Below, in pieces: positions 51,901-59,303 of a stretch of DNA of 64,000 bases. A model generated the notes under the pieces. It saw only the letters and a list, made by a program, of their open reading frames with translations, was not told the DNA's origin and made no database searches. The DNA is from Dyadobacter beijingensis DSM 21582. Its GTDB lineage: Bacteria; Bacteroidota; Bacteroidia; Cytophagales; Spirosomataceae. The stretch spans positions 124,001-188,000 of the forward strand of contig NZ_KB907792.1 of NCBI RefSeq assembly GCF_000382205.1, given 5' to 3'. Numbering within the stretch: position 1 is the stretch's first letter; every line of letters starts with the position of its first letter. The translations under genes and the position numbers were made by a program.

Positions 51901-52193
51901 GCAATGGAAATGGCGGCTACAATATCAACTCGATCGACGTGATTGACGCGAGCTACATTTACCTGCGCGAAATCAGCCTCGGTTACAGCCTGCCCACGGA
52001 ATGGATCGCCAAAACGCCGTTCAGCAAAGTCCGGCTCTCGCTTGTCGGCCGCAATCTGTGGCTCATGAAATCGAATTCCAGGCATGTCGATCCGACGGCG
52101 ATCACCAACTCCATTTCCAACTGGCAGGGACTCGAAGGGGGCGCCCTACCGTCGGTCCGCTCGATGGGCGTCAACATTTCTTTTGGATTTTAA
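48978..52193 (+). CDS. SusC/RagA TonB-linked outer-membrane protein (no STN domain)
   Basis: 1071 residues from the ATG at 48978, with signal peptide LWCMLLLPAMHAIAQ. A carboxypeptidase-like domain follows at once (RTVTGSVLGKDDGTALAGVN), then the plug (GEVVVTALGIRREEKSIGFG, INIRGINSIYGNNNPLFVVD, VTVLKGAAATALYGSRGSNG) and the barrel ending SMGVNISFGF. Unlike the SusC at 38169 it has no STN domain and no sigma/FecR genes beside it, so it is regulated in another way. It forms a two-gene unit with the SusD-like gene 11 bases downstream. Confidence 0.95.
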   Translation: MKNIYSLWCMLLLPAMHAIAQERTVTGSVLGKDDGTALAGVNIQIRNANAGTQTDADGKYSIRIANDSTVLVFSYIGFETQEMKVGGRSRVDVTLAQDSRQLGEVVVTALGIRREEKSIGFGAQKIDGSELSNVRETNLVHSLSGKLAGVQVAGNTGSMGGSAKINIRGINSIYGNNNPLFVVDGMPMENRNTNSLEQQRGSGGYDFGNSIQDLNPNDVENVTVLKGAAATALYGSRGSNGVIVVTTRKGGKSRKPNLSYSFGYNIDKVYKLPRYQNKYGGGYRFNKLYYDENPEAFPADRQGTYNDNDGRGTYDLMPQYATDESWGPKFEGQLYRPYWSWDKDSKNPDFGKVVPWEAQPNNIRSFFETGGTFNHNVSLDGATDKGSYRISYSNLDQKFILPNSRLVRHNAGINASYEALKNLTISGSANFVTHSAKGRPGTGYGDDGANVMVQFTQWGQRQVDFNKMKEYELPDGTQLTWNRTSWFNPAPRYSNNPYWVRHKNYETDGRTRFFGNLAASYKLTDGLTAEVKYMTDTYFETQEERVAIGSQYTPQYWLSKYGHLENNFQGLVSYNKLFNKDFSWNANVGVNRMTRTGSSLISKTVDGLSSDVFSLEASMGRPDIVDLKTKKRINSVFASSSLGFKDMLFLDLGARNDWSSTLPVKHNSYFYPSGSVSWVASGVIDANWLNFLKFRAALAQVGNDTDPYNTVLSYLLYQPFGSDPRVSVPNTLPNPDLKPEITSEYELGTEMKVFNNRLGINLSYYNRRTRNQIIPLSRSAATGATFKYINAGLLENKGIEISLNATPIVNGDFKWDVTLNWAKNNNKIVRLMPDQKTMVLTNAPFAVQLEAREGESFGSIVGYDFVYNEKGQKVVNEEGIYLRSDDQKVLGSVLPSFTGGLINAFRYKGFNFSALIDFQKGGSFFSTTQMFGRETGILEETAVGSVREDGVIAEGVRQDGTPNTVVIPARTHFSSNGNGGYNINSIDVIDASYIYLREISLGYSLPTEWIAKTPFSKVRLSLVGRNLWLMKSNSRHVDPTAITNSISNWQGLEGGALPSVRSMGVNISFGF

Positions 52194-52204
52194 TTGAAAC
52201 AGCT

Positions 52205-53689
52205 ATGAAAAACATGAGGAAAATCACCACCGCATTGCTCATGACGTCGGTGCTGGCCTGTACCGATGGGTTTGAGGAAATGAACAAAGATCCTAACCGG
52301 GCGGAGCACGCTACGTCGGCGCAGCTGCTCACGAATGCACAATACAATTTTTCCACCAATATTACCGACGAGTGGAACAATGGTCGTTTCGGAATGTACT
52401 ATGCCCAATACTGGTCCTCGACGTACTATTCCGACGAAAGCCGCTACCAGATCCGCGAGAATACGAACCAGATCATGTGGAATGTGTTTTACACGGACGT
52501 GCTCAATGAATTGCAGGAATCGCAGAAGGTTGAGAAAGTGTCACAATGGCCTGGTTATCAGAATCGTATCGCGATTTCGGAGATTGTGAAGGCCTATACT
52601 TATCATTTTCTGACCGACATTTACGGCGGCCCGATCCCGTACGCCGAAGCGCTGAATGCCGACGATGTGACGCCCGAATACAATACCGGCGAGGAAGTGT
52701 ACGCGGGCTTGCTGGCGACGCTCGACGAACAGGTGAAGACGCTGGATGCATCCGCGCCGAGCTATGCTACCGGCGATGTACTTTATGGCGGGGACGTGAA
52801 TGCCTGGAAGCGTTTCGCCAACTCGCTTCGTCTGCGTATCGCGCTGCGGATGATCGATGTAAAACCGGCGGAAGCCACCGAGGCCATCAAAAAAGCACTC
52901 GATCCGGCGAATGGCGGCATTATCAGCGCGCAGGAGCAGAGTGCGTTGTTCCGTTGGCTGCCCTCGCCACCGAATAACAACCCTATCAACCAGTCGTTCA
53001 AAGTCAGGGTCGATTTCTCGATGTCAAAGCCTTTTATCGATTATCTCAAACAATACGACGACCCGCGCCTGCCCGTTTTCGCCCAACCATTGCTAAACAC
53101 GACGGAGTACGTGGGGGAAACATACGGCCTCGAAAACAGCGATGCCAGCTCGAACGGTGACCCGACGCTCGTGAGCTTACCCGCCAGCTACGCCGTAGGC
53201 GCCACCGCCCCGACGATCTGGCTCGACCTGGCCGAGGTGAAATTTATGCTGGCGGAAATCCAGGCCCGCGACCTGAAAGTGGGCCTCACCGGCACCGCCG
53301 CGCAATATTACCAGGAAGGCGTGGCCGCATCCATGCGGTTCGCGGGCATACGCGAGGAAAGCATTGCGGCATATCTCAAAAAGGTACCCTATCATGCAGC
53401 CAAATGGAAAGATAGCATCGGTTCTCAGAAGTGGGTAGCTATGTACACCCAGGGTATCCAGGGCTGGCTCGAACGCCTGCGTCTCGATTTCAAGGACCCG
53501 ATCACCGGCAAGGCCATTTTCGCCCTCCCCGCCGACGGCTCCCTCGATCCGGACGTTGCCGACATCTCCAAACGGATGAGCTACCCGCTCGTAGAAGCGT
53601 CCCTCAACGGCGCCCACTACCGCACGGCATTGGAAAAGCTGGGCGGCAGAAACAGTAAAGCGGCAAGGAACTGGTGGGATAAATACTAA
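52205..53689 (+). CDS. SusD/RagB-like lipoprotein (SusD-like 2 type)
   Basis: 494 residues from the ATG at 52205, lipoprotein signal TALLMTSVLACTDGFEEMNK. The sequence DPNRAEHATSAQLLTNAQYN, RFGMYYAQYWSSTYYSDESR, IVKAYTYHFLTDIYGGPIPY and WKRFANSLRLRIALRM marks the SusD-like 2 (PF12771) subfamily, often linked to peptide or small-polymer uptake. WLDLAEVKFMLAEIQARDLK is the conserved C-terminal helix. Partner of the SusC gene upstream. A strong hairpin follows the stop. Confidence 0.92.
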   Translation: MKNMRKITTALLMTSVLACTDGFEEMNKDPNRAEHATSAQLLTNAQYNFSTNITDEWNNGRFGMYYAQYWSSTYYSDESRYQIRENTNQIMWNVFYTDVLNELQESQKVEKVSQWPGYQNRIAISEIVKAYTYHFLTDIYGGPIPYAEALNADDVTPEYNTGEEVYAGLLATLDEQVKTLDASAPSYATGDVLYGGDVNAWKRFANSLRLRIALRMIDVKPAEATEAIKKALDPANGGIISAQEQSALFRWLPSPPNNNPINQSFKVRVDFSMSKPFIDYLKQYDDPRLPVFAQPLLNTTEYVGETYGLENSDASSNGDPTLVSLPASYAVGATAPTIWLDLAEVKFMLAEIQARDLKVGLTGTAAQYYQEGVAASMRFAGIREESIAAYLKKVPYHAAKWKDSIGSQKWVAMYTQGIQGWLERLRLDFKDPITGKAIFALPADGSLDPDVADISKRMSYPLVEASLNGAHYRTALEKLGGRNSKAARNWWDKY

Positions 53690-53697
53690 TTATCAGG

Positions 53698-53729
53698 CGG
53701 TCGCAACACGAACCGTTCGTTGCGGCCGC
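53698..53729. terminator. Hairpin after the second SusC/SusD unit
   Basis: CGGTCGCAAC and GTTGCGGCCG arms, with an inner CGAA/TTCG extension, form a stable hairpin 8 bases after the SusD stop. No T-run follows, so termination is likely but not certain; it could also act as a barrier before the next promoter. Confidence 0.55.
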
Positions 53730-53735
53730 ATTTGG

Positions 53736-53743
53736 TAATTTTG
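53736..53743 (+). promoter_or_regulatory. -7 promoter box just before the GNAT-like gene
   Basis: TAATTTTG is an exact TAnnTTTG match ending 4 bases before the ATG at 53748, implying a leaderless or nearly leaderless transcript. Confidence 0.45.
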
Positions 53744-53747
53744 GTGC

Positions 53748-54233
53748 ATGGGGGGAATATACACACTATCATCTGCTTTTACTTTTAATGCTACCGGGGA
53801 AAAGGTAGATGCGATCGCGTCGCAGGCGACATTGAGCGAACTTGGAGCGTCAAGGGGGCATTTTAACTTTGATTTTTTGAAGCTAGTCAGGCAGTATGTT
53901 GTGTACAAACTGCAAGTAGAGGCGAATCCGGCCGTTCAGGGCTTGGTTGCGTGGAGGCCCACGCCGGGAATACTGGAATGTACAAGTATGGAAATCAGCA
54001 ATGCCAATAAGCATGGAAATCCGGTTTACAATGGAATCGGGAAGGCGATGGTAGCCTTATGCTGCAAAGTGTCCTATGATGAGGGGATGGATGGGTTTAT
54101 TTATTTCGATGCTAAAAGCAGATTGATGCCTTACTATGAGCGAATGGGCGCGAGGAGGCTGTTTGGCATCCGGATGATTGTCGAACCGAGAGAGGCCCTG
54201 AAATTGATTGATTTGTACTTTAAAAATGCCTAA
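53748..54233 (+). CDS. GNAT-fold acetyltransferase-like protein
   Basis: 161 residues. The central and C-terminal part resembles a GNAT core: VAWRPTPGILECTSMEISNA, then PVYNGIGKAMVALCCKVSYD in place of the usual R/QxxGxG/A acetyl-CoA loop, and FIYFDAKSRLMPYYERMGAR, the typical Y-x-x-x-G-F-like end. The acyl-CoA loop is divergent, so activity is uncertain. The 66-residue gene starts 8 bases downstream and the two are bounded by hairpins on both sides, a compact two-gene cassette. Target unknown. Confidence 0.65.
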   Translation: MGGIYTLSSAFTFNATGEKVDAIASQATLSELGASRGHFNFDFLKLVRQYVVYKLQVEANPAVQGLVAWRPTPGILECTSMEISNANKHGNPVYNGIGKAMVALCCKVSYDEGMDGFIYFDAKSRLMPYYERMGARRLFGIRMIVEPREALKLIDLYFKNA

Positions 54234-54241
54234 CTTCCATT

Positions 54242-54442
54242 ATGAAAGAAGCACTGAAAAACATCGAAGAGGAAGATATTTGGGATAAAAGCTGGGCCGA
54301 TGATCGTGACCCGGTTGGCCCTATGATGCATTGGGAAGGCGAGAGATCCGAGGAGGACAGACGTTTTATGAGCGAATGGGCATGGAGGCAACGCGAAATT
54401 CGGGCCAGAGAAAAAGCCTATTCGGAATCTAAATCCGAATAG
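54242..54442 (+). CDS. Small hydrophilic hypothetical protein partnered with the GNAT-like gene
   Basis: 66 residues, highly charged and Trp-rich (EEEDIWDKSWADDRDPVGPM, FMSEWAWRQREIRAREKAY). No known family was recognised. The spacing of 8 bases and the terminator over its stop codon show it is the second and last gene of a bicistronic unit with the GNAT-like protein. By size and position it could be a small regulatory or inhibitory partner, but nothing in the sequence proves that. Confidence 0.6.
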   Translation: MKEALKNIEEEDIWDKSWADDRDPVGPMMHWEGERSEEDRRFMSEWAWRQREIRAREKAYSESKSE

Positions 54443-54445
54443 GCT
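54415..54445. terminator. Bidirectional terminator overlapping a stop codon
   Basis: AGCCTATTCGGA (54415-54426) and TCCGAATAGGCT (54434-54445) pair perfectly over 12 bases. The TAG of the small gene lies in the right arm, and the convergent receptor gene ends at 54454. On the minus strand TTTTTCT follows the hairpin. Confidence 0.85.
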
Positions 54446-54453
54446 CTCAAAAC

Positions 54454-56643
54454 TTAGAAACTCTTCGTATATCTTACCGAAACCGACCTCCCCGGCAGGT
54501 TGTAGCCCCGCTTTTCGTAGTAGTTTTCATCCGTTACATTGTTCAATTTCAATGCAATGGAGTGCCCGCCTGCGATCCTGAACTGCGCCGCGAAGTCCAG
54601 CACCATGTATTGCGGATATTCGATGTCCGGATTAATAGGGTCTGTGTAATCAATATCCTTCCGCGTTCCGATGGCTCTGCCCGATAGCCGGAGTTGCAGC
54701 CAGTTCAAATTGTCGTACGCGATGCCGAAGTTGAATGTGTTGCGCGCCACATTCTGAATGTCGCGGCGGATGGAGGAGGCGTCCGTGCCGACGATGAGCT
54801 CGTTGGCGCTCATAATAGAATTACCGTTCCAAAATGCTTTGAGTGAGTAACGGTAATCGTTGCGTGCGCCGAAATCGTAGGACACTTCCGTTTCGAGGCC
54901 CGTTATTTTCGCGTCGGCGGCGTTGACGAACGTGGCACGCGAAGTGATCACGTCGCCGTTTTGCAAAGGCTCATTCACAACCTGGATAATTTTCGCGATC
55001 CGGTTGTCGACTTTTGTCGAGTAGAATGTCACATTTGCTGCAAAGCCCGACTTTGGCTTATTGAATTCCAATCCCAGATCCCAGCTGACGCTGCTTTCAT
55101 TTTTCAGATCAGCATTGCCGGCCGTTACAGCAATGCGCCCTTTTGAATCACGGACTTCATTGTAACCCGCCACGCTGTACGCGTCCGTCGTCACGAATGC
55201 GCGGCCGATGTTCGCTTTTGCGCGCAATGCAGGTGTAAGGGCATAGGTGATACCCAGGCTTGGGCTGGTAAATGGCGTCGATTTTTTGCCGGCCTGGTAA
55301 GTTGGCAGGAGCGGTGTTTCGCGGACGTCGAAGGTGATGTGGTCGATGCGGATGCCGGGTTGCAAGGTTAGTTTACCCAAAGTCACCAATGCCTGCCCGA
55401 AAAATGCGCTGGAAACAAGGGCGTATTCCGGCTGGGTAGGCGCACGCTCGGTGGTGTCGTTGGTCCAGCGACGGCTGGCGGTGGATGCATGGAGATAGTC
55501 ATAGCCCAGTATCACCGAATGCTTGCCCAGTTTCCAAACATCTTTGACCTGGATACCCTTCCACGCATTATGCCCTTGCGCCGAGCGGAATGGTATGACC
55601 GGCTTGCCTGATACGTTTTGCGTGTAATTTTTGGTGTTTTCCTCCGAAGCATACACTTTAATGCTAGGACTGTGCTGCCCGATCCGGCCGCTCAGCGACA
55701 CGTCCAATGCCTGGCGGTCAACGTCCTTGGTACTGGACTCGGTGCTTCCCGAGGATATTTCGCCAGGAGATTCCACGTCTTTCGCCTGGAATTGCTCGCC
55801 GCGGACGTCTACACGCCACCGCTCGTTGATCTGATAACCCAGCCGCAATGCACCCGAATAATAATGCAGTTTCGTAAACTGCCTTCTCGCACCATCACTG
55901 GTCGTTTCATCGGTTTGGGTAGCGGGCCGGTCGGCGTAGTTTTTCGTAGCGTGCTTATAACCGAAGGCATTGCGCAGCCAGTTGTTTTCTCCGATTTTGT
56001 AATCTTTCGAACGTTCGAGATAGCTGAACGACAGGTCGTAATCCAGTTTGGAAGTAATATTTCCACCCGTATTCAACCCGGCCTGGACGGTTTTGAAACT
56101 ACCGTATTCGAGGAATGCATTGCCCGCCGGCGCACCTTTCGAACGCTGGGTTATCACATTGATCACCCCGCCCATCGCCTGCGAGCCGTATAGTGACGAC
56201 GCCGGGCCTTTCAGTACTTCAATGCGCTCGATGCCATTCAGGTTGATCTGTGAGAGATTGGTTGCGCCGGCAGGTCGCCCGTCGATCAGCAGCAGCGTGC
56301 GTTGGTTCAGGCCTGAAAACTGGGGCCGGAAACCGCGAATGCCGATGCCGGAAGACAGGTTAGGATATTGAATAACGTCCACCGCAGCCGTTTTCCTCAC
56401 AATGTCGGTCAGGTCGTTGGCGGGCGTCATTTGAATGTCTTCTTTGGAAATAATGTCCAGCTTTTGGGCGATTTTCTCCTTTCGGGCCTCAAAGCGGGTT
56501 GCGGTAACAACTACCGGGTCCAGCAGTTTGCGCCCGGACGAGTCGGGAGCGCTATCCTGCGCGCAGGCGGCTGAACAGGCGAGCAGTGAAAAAAGTAATC
56601 CGGCGGCAGGCACCCGGGCAATCTGGTAAAGTTGGGTATGCAT
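54454..56643 (-). CDS. BtuB-like TonB-dependent receptor in a cobalamin-riboswitch operon
   Basis: 729 residues with a signal peptide (GLLFSLLACSAACAQ). A plug follows directly (VVVTATRFEARKEKIAQKLD, IGIRGFRPQFSGLNQRTLLL, IEVLKGPASSLYGSQAMGGV) and a barrel that ends SVSVRYTKSF. It starts 2 bases after the NiCoT-like gene, and both sit behind a cobalamin riboswitch. This context supports uptake of cobalamin, a precursor corrinoid or a cobalt chelate, although sequence alone does not separate these. No BtuCDF genes occur in the window. Confidence 0.88.
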   Translation of the reverse strand: MHTQLYQIARVPAAGLLFSLLACSAACAQDSAPDSSGRKLLDPVVVTATRFEARKEKIAQKLDIISKEDIQMTPANDLTDIVRKTAAVDVIQYPNLSSGIGIRGFRPQFSGLNQRTLLLIDGRPAGATNLSQINLNGIERIEVLKGPASSLYGSQAMGGVINVITQRSKGAPAGNAFLEYGSFKTVQAGLNTGGNITSKLDYDLSFSYLERSKDYKIGENNWLRNAFGYKHATKNYADRPATQTDETTSDGARRQFTKLHYYSGALRLGYQINERWRVDVRGEQFQAKDVESPGEISSGSTESSTKDVDRQALDVSLSGRIGQHSPSIKVYASEENTKNYTQNVSGKPVIPFRSAQGHNAWKGIQVKDVWKLGKHSVILGYDYLHASTASRRWTNDTTERAPTQPEYALVSSAFFGQALVTLGKLTLQPGIRIDHITFDVRETPLLPTYQAGKKSTPFTSPSLGITYALTPALRAKANIGRAFVTTDAYSVAGYNEVRDSKGRIAVTAGNADLKNESSVSWDLGLEFNKPKSGFAANVTFYSTKVDNRIAKIIQVVNEPLQNGDVITSRATFVNAADAKITGLETEVSYDFGARNDYRYSLKAFWNGNSIMSANELIVGTDASSIRRDIQNVARNTFNFGIAYDNLNWLQLRLSGRAIGTRKDIDYTDPINPDIEYPQYMVLDFAAQFRIAGGHSIALKLNNVTDENYYEKRGYNLPGRSVSVRYTKSF

Positions 56644-56645
56644 TG

Positions 56646-57305
56646 TTAGAATTGAAATGATTCATAGAGAGTTACCGCGCCGATGACGATTGAAAACGCG
56701 CCGACGAGGTAGTTGACCACCATCAGAAAACGCTCCCGTTTTCCGGCAAAACGGCCGATCGAAAACGCGAAAAAGTAGCCGTAGGCCGACATGGAGAGGA
56801 TAATGCCGATGCTTTGCAGAATGATGATCCACACGGCCGTCATCGCATCCCGTGCGGCGAGTGTCAATGCGACGGCACACGCCCCGCCCGTTCCCGCGAG
56901 CCCGTGCACCATCCCCACCCAGAAGGAACGGCTTACTGTCCGTTCACCCTGGAATTCCGCTGCCGCGGCCTTTTTGAAGTTCCGGCGGATAGCCAGAATG
57001 CCCAGCCATATCATCAGCGGCCCCACGAGCATTTCAACCTGATCGGCGATTTGCAGCGAAAGCGTCGATTTGAGCAGTAGTACCAGTGTGGCAAAAAGAA
57101 TGAGGGTAAATGAGTGCCCCAGTGCCCAATGCGACGACCGCCAGATCAATTTCCAACGGAGGGCCGGGTCCCGGAGGACGGTATTCTGCTGATTTGCGCC
57201 GTTTTTGTCTTCGGTAGCGAGTACCGACACGGCGGCCATATGGTCGGGTTCGAAGGAATGCTGCACGCCGAGTAGCAGCGAGTCAATAAGCAGGTACTGA
57301 ATCAT
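56646..57305 (-). CDS. NiCoT/HupE-like cobalt (nickel) transporter
   Basis: 219 residues, about six transmembrane helices. The first helix carries the HX4DH metal motif in LLGVQHSFEPDHMAAVSVLA, and a second conserved His lies in HWALGHSFTLILFA. GMVHGLAGTGGACAVALTLA contains a further His/Gly-rich helix typical of HupE/UreJ and NicO-type transporters. The cobalamin riboswitch upstream, the BtuB-like receptor downstream and the nearby cobalt chelatase CobN make cobalt the likely ion (inference). Inner-membrane location. Confidence 0.82.
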   Translation of the reverse strand: MIQYLLIDSLLLGVQHSFEPDHMAAVSVLATEDKNGANQQNTVLRDPALRWKLIWRSSHWALGHSFTLILFATLVLLLKSTLSLQIADQVEMLVGPLMIWLGILAIRRNFKKAAAAEFQGERTVSRSFWVGMVHGLAGTGGACAVALTLAARDAMTAVWIIILQSIGIILSMSAYGYFFAFSIGRFAGKRERFLMVVNYLVGAFSIVIGAVTLYESFQF

Positions 57306-57373
57306 TTGGATTTCCGCATAAATTAGAAAACAACTTATGGGAGAATGCAGGGAGTAGCGCGGCCGCGACGCAG

Positions 57374-57431
57374 CCTGCCGTTTCCTCTTGCCTTTCTTCC
57401 CGAAAGCAAAACCGGATCATTCAACGGCAGG
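57374..57431 (-). promoter_or_regulatory. Possible expression platform of the minus-strand riboswitch
   Basis: CCTGCCGTT at 57374-57382 and AACGGCAGG at 57423-57431 (plus-strand coordinates) form a perfect 9-bp inverted repeat. The second arm is the complement of the last conserved riboswitch block, so pairing would compete with ligand-bound folding. Confidence 0.5.
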
Positions 57432-57578
57432 TCTTCTGGCTCGTTCAGCCCTTGCGCCTTCCCGGGGTTTCCCAGTGACATCTTACAAGAGCATTACTAA
57501 TGAACTTACAGCAGCGGGTACTGCTCCGGATTTACACCGGATTCCCTTTTAATCACGCCGCGGGGCGCGAACCAATGA
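57424..57578 (-). ncRNA. Cobalamin riboswitch (standard form) for the cobalt transporter/BtuB-like operon
   Basis: Read on the minus strand: AAAAGGGAATCCGGTGTAAA, TCCGGAGCAGTACCCGCTGC, TGTAAGTTC, then CACTGGGAAACCCCGGGAAG, GGCGCAAGG and finally GAGCCAGAAGACCTGCC. These are all conserved cobalamin riboswitch blocks, with the peripheral stems between TGTAAG and GCCAG present. An exact -7 box (57584-57591) lies just upstream. Confidence 0.95.
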
Positions 57579-57583
57579 ATGCA

Positions 57584-57591
57584 CAAAGCTA
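57584..57591 (-). promoter_or_regulatory. -7 promoter box for the minus-strand cobalamin operon
   Basis: On the minus strand TAGCTTTG, an exact TAnnTTTG match, about 6-8 bases before the start of the riboswitch. Confidence 0.55.
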
Positions 57592-57635
57592 TGGGTTTTT
57601 GTTTGACATAAACCCAAAAAATAGCCGAATACCGC

Positions 57636-57643
57636 TAACTTTA
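57636..57643 (+). promoter_or_regulatory. -7 promoter box for the cobB-cobN operon
   Basis: TAACTTTA matches seven of eight positions of TAnnTTTG and precedes the plus-strand riboswitch. It diverges from the box at 57584, so one short region drives both cobalamin operons. Confidence 0.45.
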
Positions 57644-57654
57644 CTGCACAAAGA

Positions 57655-57825
57655 GTTCTTTAACATACTTCTCCAACAGGAAAAGGTCTTGCGTATCAAC
57701 GCATTTCAGGGGAATCGTGTGAAAACCACGAGCTGTCGCGCAACTGTGAGGGGTAACCCAAGCCAGAGCACCTGTCCTTTCCTTGTTGACAATGCTTTCG
57801 CGGTATGAAGCAGGGTCTGGTTTGG
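57655..57825 (+). ncRNA. Compact cobalamin riboswitch upstream of cobyrinate a,c-diamide synthase
   Basis: Conserved blocks GGAAAAGGTCTTGCG, CAGGGGAATCGTGTGAAAAC, CACGAGCTGTCGCGCAACTG and GCCAGAGCACCTGTCC occur in order. Only about 17 bases separate CAACTGTGA from GCCAGAGCACC, so the large peripheral stems seen in the other two switches are missing, as in class-II cobalamin riboswitches. AATGCTTTCGCGGTATGAAG (57788-57807) is the downstream kissing-loop-type stem. Confidence 0.92.
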
Positions 57826-57852
57826 ATATTTTGTCGGGTCACTTCCCGACTT

Positions 57853-57894
57853 GCCGGGTAGCGTCGCCGCCCGGGTATGCCTTTCTTTTTTCTT
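57853..57894 (+). terminator. Possible riboswitch-controlled terminator
   Basis: CCGGG (57854-57858) can pair with CCCGG (57870-57874), followed by a pyrimidine-rich tract CTTTCTTTTTTCTT. It lies between the riboswitch and the start of the synthase gene, as expected for an expression platform; the stem is short. Confidence 0.4.
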
Positions 57895-57938
57895 GACCAT
57901 CGATGCATTGGAAGTTAAAATCAACCGATGGTTTTATC

Positions 57939-59303
57939 ATGTCCATTCCAAAATCCAGTTTCCTCATCTCCGCTCCTTCGAGCAATTCGGGTAAGACGAC
58001 CTTGACCCTGGGATTGCTGCGGGCGTTGCGGAACCGCGGGTATGGTGTGCAGCCGTTTAAATGCGGGCCTGATTATATCGATACTGTTCACCATTCGGCG
58101 GCGGCGGGGCAGCCAAGCCTGAACCTCGACACTTTTATGGCTTCCGGGGCGCATGTACGAGCGGTATATACGGATTATGCGTCGCGTGCGGATGTGTGTG
58201 TGGCCGAGGGGGTGATGGGGCTTTTCGACGGGGCCGACAAAATGCGGGGGAGCAGCGCGGAAATCGCGGCGTTGCTCGATATGCCGGTGGTGTTGGTCAT
58301 GAATGCGCAGTCGATGGCGTATTCCGCGGCGCCGTTGATCTATGGTTTGAAGAATTTTTATCCCGGTATCCGCGTCGTTGGGGCCATTTTCAACTGGGTC
58401 AATACTGAATCGCATTACCGTTTTTTACAGGATGCCTGCGCGGATGCAGGTGTGGAAGCGCTGGGGTATTTGCCTAAAAATGAAGCATTGCACATTCCTT
58501 CCCGACATTTGGGACTGCACATATCGGCTGAAACGGATTATGAAGCAATTATCGAACGTCTGGCGGATATTATTCCCCGGACAGTGAACATCGGACGGCT
58601 CCTGGAAGTTACTGCCCTGAATGCGTTGGTGGAAGGTGTTGAAAATCGGCGGGAACATTTACTGGTACCAACGAATACCACCCGCGACCTGCACATTACC
58701 GTGGCGCGCGACGAGGCTTTTTCTTTTGTTTATCACCAAAATATCGAAGCGCTGAGGGCATTCGGGGAGATCCGGTGGGTTAGCCCGCTGAGCGACAATG
58801 CATTGCCGCCGACCGACTTGCTGTACCTGCCCGGCGGCTATCCGGAGCTTTTTGCCCGACAACTGTCTAATAACCAGCCGATGCTGGCCAGCATTCGCGA
58901 ATACTGCGAAAACGGCGGATTGGCCTATGCCGAATGCGGCGGGCTGATGTATCTCGGAAAATCGATTACGGCCGGCAATGGGACGGCATTTCCGATGGCG
59001 GGCGTGCTGGATTGCGAAACGACCCTGCAAGGCTCGCGGATGACGCTCGGATACCGCAATGTGCATTGGAATGGCCTGGAAATCCGGGGGCACGAGTTTC
59101 ATTATTCGGTGCTCAAATCGCACGCGATGCATGCGGAGGATGCCTTCGTTACGAATGCGAAAGGTATGCCGGTCGACACCCCGTTTTTTAGCAGAAAAAA
59201 TACATTTGCTTCATACACACATCTTTACTGGGCAGATAATCACGGGTTTATCCAACACCTCATCGACCAGACACGCAAAACACCCGACAACGATGGCAGA
59301 TAG
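57939..59303 (+). CDS. cobB: Cobyrinate a,c-diamide synthase
   Basis: 454 residues from the ATG at 57939. The N-terminal synthetase domain starts with the P-loop SAPSSNSGKTTLTLG, then FKCGPDYIDTVHHSAAAGQP, AEGVMGLFDGADKMRGSSAE and NAQSMAYSAAPLIYGL. The C-terminal class I glutaminase domain has LPGGYPELFARQLSNNQPML, the catalytic Cys in AYAECGGLMYLG (about residue 332) and HWNGLEIRGHEFHYS. It amidates the a and c side chains of the corrin ring using ATP and glutamine. It lies behind a cobalamin riboswitch and overlaps cobN by 11 bases. CobB and CbiA are homologues; the CobN neighbour favours the aerobic name. Confidence 0.93.
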   Translation: MSIPKSSFLISAPSSNSGKTTLTLGLLRALRNRGYGVQPFKCGPDYIDTVHHSAAAGQPSLNLDTFMASGAHVRAVYTDYASRADVCVAEGVMGLFDGADKMRGSSAEIAALLDMPVVLVMNAQSMAYSAAPLIYGLKNFYPGIRVVGAIFNWVNTESHYRFLQDACADAGVEALGYLPKNEALHIPSRHLGLHISAETDYEAIIERLADIIPRTVNIGRLLEVTALNALVEGVENRREHLLVPTNTTRDLHITVARDEAFSFVYHQNIEALRAFGEIRWVSPLSDNALPPTDLLYLPGGYPELFARQLSNNQPMLASIREYCENGGLAYAECGGLMYLGKSITAGNGTAFPMAGVLDCETTLQGSRMTLGYRNVHWNGLEIRGHEFHYSVLKSHAMHAEDAFVTNAKGMPVDTPFFSRKNTFASYTHLYWADNHGFIQHLIDQTRKTPDNDGR

